Assembly: GCA_037349105.1 (NCBI GenBank)
Contig: JAYJMM010000039.1
Location: 4,983,501-5,047,500, forward strand
Direction: 5' to 3'
DNA length: 64,000 bases
From: Limnomonas spitsbergensis
Lineage: Eukaryota > Chlorophyta > Chlorophyceae > Chlamydomonadales
Part shown: positions 42,350 through 52,164 of the stretch, piece by piece
How positions within the stretch are numbered: position 1 is the stretch's first letter
Layout of the letters: each line of letters starts with the position of its first letter
The notes under the pieces: model-generated
Told to the model about the DNA's origin: nothing
The model's database searches: none
What the model saw: only the letters and a program-made list of their open reading frames with translations
Position numbers and translations under genes: made by a program

Positions 42350-43716
42350 TCAATTGGCTGGCACTGCCAGGCAATTTGATAAGCTAGAGAAGTCCGGCCA
42401 TGCCTCCGCTCTCGTCCTCTTTCGGTAAGCGACCGTAGCGCTTTCAATATCTCTCAAGCAGATGGAGACTTCCGCTGAGACTTCTCGGACTTGAGAATCT
42501 CCTCCCAAATCGAAAGGGACTGCGGAGAATTCCTGCAAGAGTTGAAGTAGGATGGGCATGACACGGTGCTCATATCTTGCTTGCACCAGATATTTAAAGA
42601 TTCAAGTAATTGGAGGGCGGGCTGTCATGCAACCAACACTGGGCCGATCGGAATGGACAGCAGTACAGAATAACAGAACCTGATTATCTGCTGACTAGCC
42701 GTGGGCCGGTGGCCCAAGCAGGAGGACTTGCCACTCCATGCTATACCGGTGGATCAAGGCAAAAGGTGGCTCAATCAGTAGCACTTGTTGCTCCATGCAA
42801 CACCAGCACATCAAGAGAAACATGTCCGAACTCACTTGACGTTGTCATAGAGGAAGCTTGCGCCCTTGGTAGAATCGTGGCGATTGACCTGAGTGCCAAG
42901 GGAAATGAGGAATCACACAACTGAGAATGTGGCGAGCACGCGAAAATTGATGCACACCTACTCGAGCGACCGACGGCTTGCCGAAAGTAATAACCGGTAC
43001 AAGGAATCTAGGATGCGATACGATACATCTATCGGCCGTACCATGACCCTAGGCATAGCTTTAAATATCAAATGCTGGGAGAAATTACGGGGTTGATCCA
43101 GTCTACAGTGCAGGATGAGATTCAACGACATCAAAATAGATGCAAGAACAGAGAAGATCTCCGGAAGATCTCTGCATAAATGATACCACGAATGAAAAAT
43201 AGCACAACAGAAATAGCGATCGCACCTTGTGCATATCAGTCGTCTCGTATGCAGGCCCGGTATCTTTCTTGTTGCTCATCACCACTTTTGTCTGGACATC
43301 AAGGGGCTGCTGGCCGTTCGCCATCTGCTTCTGCTGCTGACGCAGAGCACCGCGTAGCTCCTGCGCCATGTCATCAGCGTCGTCGGCAGAGCAGCTGTTG
43401 AGGTCGTTGAAGCTGGGGACGTAGTGAAGTGCAGAGTGTTGCTTGGCCTGCGGAAGGTCAGCAAGAGCGCCCGAGGTTACATTCGATTTATGGCTCAATC
43501 AAGCTGGGCGCATCAACAAATTGCGCTTTCCTGCATCCAGTCATCAGTTAGGGTTGTGGACGAGGCAAATGAGCGTATCGCATTTGGGAGCAGACGGGGC
43601 GAGATCCAGGGGCGAGGTTGCGAGATGATTCCTGGCAGAGTGCAAATATGAACCGTATATGACAGACTCACCTGCATAGCGTACCCTGAAGCCAGATTCC
43701 TTACGTAGTCAACCAT
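42350..43716 (-). CDS. Unrecognised small protein, three exons
   Basis: Exons on the minus strand: 43716-43672 (MVDYVRNLASGYAMQ), 43447-43226 (from AKQHSALHYVPSFNDLN to TDMHK) and 42532-42350 (from EFSAVPFDLGGD to CLAVPAN, stop). All introns are phase 0 with good GT-AG borders; the protein would be 149 residues. It is hydrophilic, with a likely helix MAQELRGALRQQQKQMANG in the middle, no membrane segment and no motif I recognise. A longer third exon starting near 42586 in the same frame (ARYEHRVMPILLQ) is an alternative. It is head to head with the VAMP7-like gene, 315 bases apart, so the two may share a promoter region. The call rests on splice signals and frame only. Confidence 0.55.
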
Positions 43717-44031
43717 ATTTAAACGTTTGAAGTGAATGTTTCGATGTGAAGAATCTCAAGATATCAAAAGATCGAACCCTAGCGGAAGAATCGGGACTAT
43801 CTACAACACCGCTGACTCAGCATTTATACGGTATAGGGTTCGAGGGTATTGCGCGGCTGCTGAACGGATCGGTGACGGAGAGATCCCTCTCGCGATACTG
43901 ACACCGCAACTTGAAGAGCAATCGCCGGGCAAATCCTAATATATATTCTCAACTATAATTATATCCACGAACCCTCTCTGGTGTCCGTCTCCTTGAGGTC
44001 GACCCTTGTTCAATCACCGCAAGTGATAATA
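43717..44031. promoter_or_regulatory. Compact bidirectional promoter region
   Basis: 315 bases between divergent start codons of the unknown gene and the VAMP7-like gene. It must contain both 5' untranslated regions and core promoters unless there are upstream exons. No TATA element or obvious motif was identified. Confidence 0.5.
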
Positions 44032-47000
44032 ATGGCACAGAACAAGCTGCTATATTGCGTTGTCGCCCGTGGCAGTGTGGTACTAGCGGAGCACAGGTGA
44101 AAAGCTACGCCTCAACGCTCGTCACTGGAAATAACGTTGTCGTTAGGACATGGCTGACAGCGGCCCCGTCCTGCTGTGCAGCGTCGTGACCGGCAATGCA
44201 CACCTACTGGCCGTGCGGATACTCGAGAAGCTTGATTCCAGCGAAGATGTGTGAGTCACAGTTCAAGTAGATCCTGGTATCTTGGGTGAAGGGGCCTTCA
44301 GCCTCATGCCATGATGGATGATTGGGGCTTGAACATGAGATTCGGCGCCTGTCTCCTGCATGGCGTGTGCATGATGCAGTTACCATAGGTGTGTGAGTTC
44401 ATGAAGTTAATCCAGGCTTCATGAATCATGAGTGACTGGGCCTTACGCATGGGATCCGACGCCTGCCTCTGCCATGCATGGCGCACGGCGCACGCAATAT
44501 GTGGCCGCCTCAAGTAAGTATCATGCTATTGCGAATGTTTCTGAATAACATGTATTTATTTGTGAAGTTCACATGAGATGAAGTCTGCATCGTTGGTGTT
44601 GAGGTCATGCACGCAGACGTGTGTCGTACTCGCAAGAACGGCATATGTTCCACGTCCTAATCCAAGAAGGCATCACCTACCTTGTGGTGGCGGAAGAGGT
44701 AAAAAAAATAAGAACACCTGCAATCATATCCTCTGTGTTTGTTTGTGCTGGCACCACAAACATCACTACCCTCTGCTACTCTAACCATTTGTGTTTAAAT
44801 GGTCCTGCTTCAATTGCTATCGGCTGTAGGATTACCCATTATGCAATGCATGACTCGCAACACTGATAACTGTCGAGCATGCCAGACCACGTTTGTGGAG
44901 CTGCCGGGCGGCCACCACTGGGCGGATGGGGAGCAAACCTGTAACGGCCTGGAGCCAGTGGCCCAAGCACCATGTCCTTGTGTTTGTGTTTTTGTGAAGT
45001 ATATTTGATGACGTCTTCAATTTTGATGTTGAGGTCATGCGTGCAGGCGTGTAGGGTAGGGAGCAAACCATGGCTTGGAAACTAGTGGCCCCAGCAGCAA
45101 CTTCACCACACCATGCCGGAGGCTGTGATGCTCCTGAATCGGAGCTCAAGCATCCTGAATTCATGTTTTTCTCGCATGGCTCGCAGTCTTTTGGACGAAG
45201 GATCCCGTTCGGATTTCTGGAAGACGTCCGGCAACGGTTTTCAGCTGCATATGGACATTCTAGCAAGCAGGTATGGAAACTCCTGCCGGCTGGTATGTGC
45301 AGGATCTGCTTGTATAGGCGAGGGTTTAAAAAGGGTCCATAAAGGCGAAGGTTTAGGGCTTGGATAGGCGAGGGTTTAGGACAGGGCTTGGATAGGTGAG
45401 GGTTCAAGGTTGAAGGCTTGAATAGGCAAAGGTTTAGGGCTTGGATAGGCGAGGGTTTCGGGGATGGGGGCCTGAATAGGCGAGGGTGTGGAGTGAGGAA
45501 AACAAAGTGCATCCTCTCGTGTCATGGCAGGAGGGGCTGGGATAAACACCAGCAGATCAAGCCAGCTTTACCGCTGCGCTTATCTTAGAGAGCGCTAGGC
45601 TAGCCTAAACAAGTTGCTGGGCGGCCACCGCTGGGCCCATTGGAACCAAATTATGACTCAGCAGCAGCCGGCAGCCCAAGCACCAGATCTCGCTGCGCCA
45701 TCAATCCTCAGCTACATATCTGGATGTAGCTGAATGAAGCTGAAGAGGACTGAGAACAGAACACCTGCTTGTAGCGCCCGGTGTAATCAGCTGCACGGCA
45801 CATGCGTAGGCAGTGGCGTATGAGTTCAACAACGTGTTCAGCAAAGTGCTGGCTGAGCGGCTGGCCTTCTTTGCCACGGATCCAGCAGCAGACACCATCA
45901 GCAAAGTCAAGGTGCGTTGTAGTGTCCTTGTGGAGTGAGTCAGAGCAGGATTCGGGTGCCTACGCTTGATCAGAGCCGGCCCTCCGTCAGTGCCCTGACA
46001 TGTGCCCTTCAACAGTTTATGCCTTGATATAACCATCTATATGACCTGATGATGTGGACAAGCATGGTGTTGCTGAGTCCTGATGTTGCGCGCATACATG
46101 ATATATCGTGTGGACAGCCCTTGTCCTGCATTTGATACGAGGAGGTGTGGACAGCCCTGGTCCTGCATTTTACGTGTGGAGGTGTGGACAGCCCTGGTCC
46201 TATATTTCATGTGTGGAGGTGTGAACAGCCCTGGTCCTGCATTTTATGTGTGGAGGTGTGGACAGCCTTGGTCCTATATTTCATGTGTGGAGGTGTGAAC
46301 AGCCCTGGTCCTGCATTTTATGTGTGGAGGTGTGGACAGCCCTTTCGTTTCATTTATGGTTTGGATGACCCCAGTGCTGCAGTATATGGTTGAAGATAAA
46401 CTGTGCCTTGTATTCTATTTGTTAACGCATGTTTAATTATGTAGCCGCTGCACAGTCGTGGATGGCACCTGGTGCTGCATGTATAGTGTGGATGACCCTG
46501 TTTTTGCTTTATACCGGTATCCCTGTGGTTTTGTATTTCATGGTGTGGATAAACCCTGTTGTTGCAGGGGGAGATTCTGGAGGTGAAGAACATCATGATT
46601 GAGAACATTGAGAAGGTGCTGGAGCGAGGGGAGAAGCTGGACCTACTGGGTGAGATACCGAGATGAGCCTGAGATTGAGGATGACTGTAAGCCAGAGGTC
46701 TCTGCTGTAAGCCTTAGATACCGGTAAGTTCAAGATTAGCCTTCTATGAGAAAAATGAGATTGAGAGATGGGAGAAGCTGGACCTGCTTGGTCAGATACA
46801 GATATCAACTTGAGGTTGAAAATTAGCTGTATATAATATATGAGCCTTACAAAAACCTTCAATGACATGAGATTGAGGCAAGGGAGAAGCTGGAACCACT
46901 GCATGAGATACTGAGATCAGCCACGATGGTTTATCCGCCCACACGATTCAAGATAATGAAGGTTTGGATTTTCAAATCGTCAGTTGTCAGTCATTTTTGT

Positions 47001-49563
47001 AGAGAGGCCCAGAGAAGCGTGCAGCCAAGATGTCTTCTCTTCTCCACCTGCATAGCTATGGCATTGTCATCTTACAGCACTTACACATGAGACCCTCTGG
47101 TATACCCTTGCCATGTAAGCCCGTGTCAATTGTGACCACATTTGAGAGCTGTTCAGCCGCCACCACTAGGCCAATGGGGACAAATCCTTTATAGGCCTAC
47201 GGCTGATGGCCCCAGCAGCAGGGCTTGCTGCAGCACGCCACCTTGGCCGTCTGCCATGATGTAGCTGAATTGTAGCTCAATTGTAGCTCAATTGTAGCTG
47301 AAGGAACTGATGATCAAGGTTGGTATCATTGTTGCACTATCTGCTCCGGCTCACCGTCATCCGACCTACAAAATGCACTGCCCTCTTTTGAAATCCTCTG
47401 AATGCCCGTGCGTAGTCGCCCGTGCGTAGTCCTCAAGCCATGTCGAATAGATATCTGTGGAGTGTGGACAACAGGCTTGTGACTTTGCTATTTAGGATGT
47501 CCCATCTTACACAAAAGCGCAGAACCACACAGGGTCTGCGCAGCAAAACATAAGTAATTTATTTGTTCTTCGCGCAGCAAAATAAAACAATTTTAAAACG
47601 GACGCGCAGCAACAAATTGTTGTGCACTTAATCTAATTTAACGCCGCGCAGCAGTTACAACAGACACCTGACTGACACCCCGCGCAGCAATGATGACGAA
47701 AAGCTTGCTTCAACTCCGCGCAGCGGCAATTTTTGAATTTGTATGAGCGCGCGGTCATGTACGCGCAGGCCAATAATTAATTAACTGTGAGCAAAGTCCG
47801 GTTCTACGGTACATCCGTATCCCTGTCAATGAATGAATGTCATGTGTGGAGTGTGGACATGGCAATGTGTGGACATGGCGATGCGGGTCCCATGCACGCC
47901 GCATCACCCGCATGGACATAACACGGATCTGAACCCTTACGTTGGCCCTTGCAGTGGACAAGACGGAAGGGCTTCAAGACGGCGCGTTGGGCTTCCGGCG
48001 CGAAGCCCGCAGGATGCATCGGACCATGTGGTGGAGGGTGAGCTCTAGTATACGTCTTAGCCCCTTAACATTTAAGCCCTTCTCTTTCGACTTAAAGCAC
48101 GTAATCCTAGCCCAAAGAATGCACCGGACTAATCGGTAGAGGGTGAGCTCAGTTGAGGGTTTAGTCTCGAAACCTGAAACTAAAAATCCACTACCCTAAG
48201 CCCGCAGGATGCACCGGACCATGTGGTGGAGGTTGTGCTGTAGTTAAGAACTAATTACCTAAACCTCAGACTCTGGACCCTAGACGGGGCCATGTGGAGG
48301 AGGTCGATTTAAATTTTGCGATACAGAAATAAGATACATTTAAATTGTAAAACGAGCCCGGGGGAGGGGTGAGTGTCTGGACGGTGTGATAAATGCTCTG
48401 GGTGAAGGGTAACTGTCTGAATGGTGTGGAATCAGTACTGGGTGAAGGGAGGGATGTGTGAACAGTGTGGTACCAGCTCTGAAGGGGTGAGTGCGTGAAT
48501 GGTGTGACCATAGCTCTGGGCGAAGGGCCTTACAAGCTGGGACAGTGATTGGCTGAAGGTTTCTTCCTGAGGAAACGCGCTGACTGGAGCTTTCGATAGC
48601 ATGTTAATGACGTTTCACCTTTTGGCCATGCTGAACTGAAGCTCGGCGAAGTCGGCAAAAAAAATCCTTGCTTTTGTTAGCATGGAATGGACGGTCTGGC
48701 GGCCATCAATGTCAGTCATCTATCTTGATGCCTAGTTATATCTGATGCCTAGCAGAGTTTCTTTTTAGTGAGTGGTTTACCACTATCAGCTACAGTTCAG
48801 CTACACTGAGGCCCACGTTCTCAAGCCCCTGGTGCAGCCAGCCCTGCTGCTTGGGCCACCGGCCGGAGGCCGGTCCAGGTTTGGTGTGAATCAGCCCAGG
48901 GGCGGCCGCGTGGCGGCCCAGCAAATTCGACCCTTAGCCGCTAAAATAAACACTGATGCCTAGTCATATTTGATGCCTAGTCATATTTGATGCCTAGTCA
49001 TATCTGATGCCTAGTCATATTTGATGCCTAGTCATATTTGATGCCTAGTCATATTTGATGCCTAGTCATATTTGATGCCTAGTCATATCTGATGCCTAGT
49101 CATATCTGATGCCTAGTCATATCTGATGCCTAGTCATATCTGATGCCTAGTCATATCTGATGCCTAGTCATATCTGATGCCTAGTCATATCTGATGCCTA
49201 GTCATATCTGATGCCTAGTCATATCTGATGCCTAGTCATATCTGATGCCTAGTCATATCTGATGCCTAGTCATATCTGATGCCTAGTCATATCTGATGCC
49301 TAGTCATATCTGATGCCTAGTCATATCTGATGCCTAGTCATATCTGATGCCTAGTCATATCTGATGCCTAGTCATATCTGATGCCTAGTCATATCTGATG
49401 CCTAGTCATATCTGATGCCTAGTCATATCTGATGCCTAGTCATATTTGATGTCTTTCTTGCGTGCAGAATGCAAGGCTGTGGGTCGTTATGGGCAGTGGA
49501 CTGATCGGTCTGCTCTACTTCATCTTGGCGTTGGCCTGTGGCTTCACTCTGCAACATTGTTGA
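44032..49563 (+). CDS. VAMP7-like longin R-SNARE
   Basis: Eight exons: 44032-44096, 44182-44250, 44617-44698, 45187-45270, 45810-45911, 46568-46649, 47955-48037 and 49468-49563. They give 220 residues with every phase consistent. Residues 1-~110 form the longin domain (MAQNKLLYCVVARGSVVLAE ... VRILEKLD ... FHVLIQEGITYLVVAEE ... RIPFGFLEDVRQRF). Residues ~128-188 form the SNARE motif (IMIENIEKVLERGEKLDLL, VDKTEGL), with Arg154 at the zero layer. A C-terminal anchor follows (VVMGSGLIGLLYFILALACG). R-SNAREs on vesicles pair with three Q-SNAREs to drive fusion; VAMP7-type proteins serve post-Golgi, vacuolar and plasma-membrane routes. Exons 6, 7 and 8 are each followed by degenerate copies of their own 3' edge. 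Introns 4, 5 and 7 contain minisatellites. Confidence 0.93.
44888..45000 (+). repeat. AGCTGAA-tailed dispersed repeat, partial
   Basis: GAGCTGCCGGGCGGCCACCA and GTGGCCCAAGCACCATG in VAMP7 intron 3. It lacks the tail. The next 60 bases (45001-45062) resemble the acceptor region of exon 3 (TTGATGTTGAGGTCATGC). Confidence 0.65.
45306..45490. repeat. ~27-bp telomere-like minisatellite in intron 4
   Basis: Six to seven imperfect units of (A)TAGGCGAGGGTTTAGGGCTT. Confidence 0.85.
45600..45745 (+). repeat. AGCTGAA-tailed dispersed repeat
   Basis: Copy in VAMP7 intron 4 ending GGATGTAGCTGAATGAAGCT. Confidence 0.75.
46109..46342. repeat. 37-bp tandem repeat in intron 5
   Basis: Six units of exactly 37 bases starting TGTGGACAGCCCTGGTCCT. 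After two units the copies alternate between two types (TATATTTCATG / TGCATTTTATG), so the array grew as 74-bp dimers. Confidence 0.95.
46750..46920 (+). repeat. Echoes of VAMP7 exon 6 3' edge
   Basis: Two copies, ~105 bases apart, of the exon end and start of the intron. GGGAGAAGCTGGACCTGCTTGG and AGGGAGAAGCTGGAACCACTG repeat GGGGAGAAGCTGGACCTACTGG, and both are followed by (C/T)(A/G)GATAC...GAGAT. The donors are degraded. Confidence 0.82.
47150..47308 (+). repeat. AGCTGAA-tailed dispersed repeat
   Basis: Copy in VAMP7 intron 6 with a tail of three tandem AATTGTAGCTC/G units. Confidence 0.8.
47530..47772. repeat. Regularly spaced CGCGCAGCA motif
   Basis: (C)GCGCAGCA occurs at about 47536, 47573, 47604, 47643, 47680 and 47717, spaced 31-40 bases, with AT-rich dissimilar sequence between, and a degenerate end at 47758. 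In VAMP7 intron 6. Confidence 0.8.
48108..48305 (+). repeat. Echoes of VAMP7 exon 7 3' edge
   Basis: Three copies, 75-95 bases apart, of the exon end and donor. GCCCGCAGGATGCACCGGAC at 48200 differs from the exon at one of its first 20 bases and continues CATGTGGTGGAGG. The copy at 48110 keeps the donor GAGGGTGAGCTC. The third (48271) is weaker. Confidence 0.9.
48780..48957 (-). repeat. AGCTGAA-tailed dispersed repeat
   Basis: Well-preserved inverted copy (CAGCTACAGTTCAGCTACAC ... GCTAAAATAAACACTGATGC) in VAMP7 intron 7, directly followed by the 17-bp array. Confidence 0.85.
48953..49450. repeat. 17-bp tandem repeat, ~29 copies
   Basis: Unit GATGCCTAGTCATATCT (some units end TTT). The array stops 17 bases before the acceptor of VAMP7 exon 8. 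Two further units lie at 48727-48760, on the other side of the dispersed repeat. Confidence 0.97.
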
Positions 49564-49624
49564 TGGGTGCGCATATGGATCTGAGAACTGTCAGATCTGG
49601 GATAGATCCAAGCTGGATCTGGGC

Positions 49625-49870
49625 CGGATCCGCCCTCCCTCATCTTGGCGTTGGCCAGTGGCGTCACTCCGTAACCTTGTTGATGATGGGTGCACATCCG
49701 GACCTGAGAACTGCCAGATCTGAGCCGGATCTGGGTTGGATCTGGGCCGGATCTGCCCTCCTTCATCCTGATGCTGGCTTATGGCTTCACTATGCTATGT
49801 CGGATCTGATATATTTCATCTTGGCGTTGGCCTGTGGCTTCACTCTGCAAGGTTGTTGATAAGCACAGAG
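49625..49870 (+). repeat. Echoes of VAMP7 exon 8 (last exon)
   Basis: Three copies of the membrane-anchor codons and 3' flank: CTTCATCTTGGCGTTGGCC recurs at 49630 (CCTCAT...) and 49814, with a weaker copy at 49762. Each is followed by CTTCACT(C)... and a CAGATCTG/GGATCTG-rich spacer. They lie downstream of the stop codon and are not needed by the gene. Confidence 0.88.
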
Positions 49871-51640
49871 ACGGATATGACGGCTGTTGGATCTCAGCTG
49901 GATCTGAGCATAGTTCGCTTATGCCAACAGGGGGTGCATCATGACGAGTCATGCTCCTACTGTTGTGGTGCCCATAGCAGATGCCATATATAATAAGAAG
50001 GATATGGTTTGCAGGGAATTAATTATTTCCATGTGAAGGCAATGATGAGAACTCCGTAGCTATTCTCCTGAACGACATGATGTGAAGGTTTATTTACTGC
50101 GTGCATGGCTTGATGTATGATAAGTAGGCAGTCGGAAGCGCTGTGATTTTGTTGAGGTGTTGCGGGGTAAAATTCAGCGACAATCCGACAGGCGGCCTGC
50201 AGTGTCATGTTCTGTGTGTGGGGGACGTTATAGTCGACCACATTCAGATGTCAATGACGTTACACCACTGGGCCATGCTGCAAAGCTCGGCCGCGTCGGC
50301 GTCCAACAGCAAGGTTGGAAACTAAAGAGAGAGAGGAAAGAGACCCCCTCAAAAACAAAACAAAAAGTCCTAATCCCCAATCCAACTATCGGAAGCTAAA
50401 GACGTCTGGGCCATGCTCAAAAGACTCGGCCGCGTGGGCGTCCCACTGTCAGAAAGGGGGGAAAAGGAGAAAAGAAAAACAGGAAATACAGGCTGTGATA
50501 CATTCAGATGTATCACAGCCTAAACATATGCAACGTTGCCCCCTCTGGGCCCTCCTGCACAATGCTCGGCTGGTCGACATCCAACTTCCTTGCTGATGCC
50601 TGAGTGTTGCTGATGCTGGATCTGCGGAGGTTACAGGCTGACAATGATAGGGATGCCCACATTTGGTATTGCTTAAAATCCGCAGTTCACTACCGGTACT
50701 CTCAATCCCTTGTCGGGGCCTGACGTTTAAGTGAAACTTATCAGCGGGGCTGGTTTGCTCCTGTGTAGATTGGTGGCAACGATCTTTGATTTCGGCGATT
50801 TCTCCAGTTTACATCTCTTCTTGCCAAGTTAGAAAAAGCCATGCAGCTCCAAGCCACCAACCATTACTACACTTGGTTCAGTTCCCAGGGTACCAGGTAC
50901 ACTCCAGTTGTACATCCATAGGAAGTGTCAATGACGTTACAGCTATTGAGGGTGAAAAGGGCTGTGAATCAGAGCATATACCGGTTAAATAATGCATAAT
51001 CCAAGGCTAACGTTTGGAGGGAATTAAAAGAAACGAAATCTGCCATGCAATCCAGAGTACATACCATAATGATCGAAATCATGATCGCTGACTAGAGAAA
51101 AATGGCTCTTTGTGATGCCATTCTAACGCCATGCAAAACAATGAAGTCCCATGTCCCATGCTTACAATGTGATGCTCTGTTGGACTGTAAAGACTTCACA
51201 CAACTTCACAGGTCAGCACTCTAACACTCTAACCTGATGCAAGATAAAGCCAGCTTCCTAACGCCATGCAACATAAGTTTGCATGCTAGCGCAGCTCCCT
51301 GCAGCCGCCTGACTGCAGCTGAGCGAGTGGACGTGGCCACCTGTGCGTCCAATGTGACGCAGGACTGTGGCAAAGGTCTCGTCACGTGAATCTGGCCATC
51401 GATCCCCATCTCACTGCATGGATAGCGGATTGAAAAAATACTGAGGAAGTTGAAAAAAGGAAGGGGAAATAAAACCGCGCCTCCATTGGGACACGAGCGT
51501 TTAAGAGGGGAAACAACGCATGAATCTCGGTGCTGAGGCCAAGGTCAAGATACAAGGTGATAAACCCTTAACCCTTAAAAGGTACTATGAACAAACTAAA
51601 CAGATACTAGGTGACTGCGATTAAGGTATCACCAGCAGTG
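49871..51640. other. Intergenic between VAMP7 and GFY genes (convergent)
   Basis: No exon recognised. 50230-50595 holds three diverged copies of the third dispersed repeat (TCAATGACGTTACACC, GGGCC(A/C)TGCT, CTCGGCCGCGT). 51140-51215 is an inverted copy of the GTGAAGTT/ACAGTCCA family. Confidence 0.5.
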
Positions 51641-51669
51641 CTTATTAGGTGCAGCCATCTCACATGAGT

Positions 51670-52060
51670 TGTGTTGGCCCTGGGTCCGGCCTGTTCCATC
51701 TCATCTCATGTTGGTGGAACGTGACGATGGGGGAAGGGATTATTAATGGCCGGCTGGATGGTTCGGGGACAGCCCGCCGAAGGTGGAATTGCAGCCAGAA
51801 AGAAAGAGAAAATAAAAGGTTCATGAGTTCGCTACCAGCTGCGGGTACAAGGTATCAACCCTGTCAGCGCCAGATGTCCCAGTTGAAGTTTCACAGGTGG
51901 AGTGTCGGTGCCAGGCCTGGCTGTAGCTGAATTGCAGCTGAATTGTAGCTGAACGGATGTCGAGCCACGGAAAATCAAACATCGCTCATCGGTGAAGTGG
52001 CGGTGTAAGGCCTGGCGTGGTCGATCCCATCTCGTCCTGGTAGAGCTAGGCAAAGGCCGC
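51670..52060 (-). repeat. Echoes of GFY last-exon 3' end
   Basis: Copies of the final ~70 bases of exon 52414-52165: 51983-52060 is best (GGCCTGGCGTGGTCGATCCC, GCTAGGCAAAGGCCGC), with shorter ones at 51885-51922 and 51670-51712. An AGCTGAATTG run separates the first two. Confidence 0.75.
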
Positions 52061-52164
52061 TTTTGTTGCCCCGGAGCCGAAAAATAGGCCGGCACAGGGA
52101 AGGTAGCTGAACTGTGGCTGAACTGCGGCTGAACAGTTGTTGTACAATGCAAAAAAAATATCGC

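Noticed and set aside
47530..47772. Short repeats with unique spacers resembling a CRISPR array
   Set aside because: The repeat is only about 9 bases and inexact, it lies in an intron of a eukaryotic gene, and there are no cas genes.
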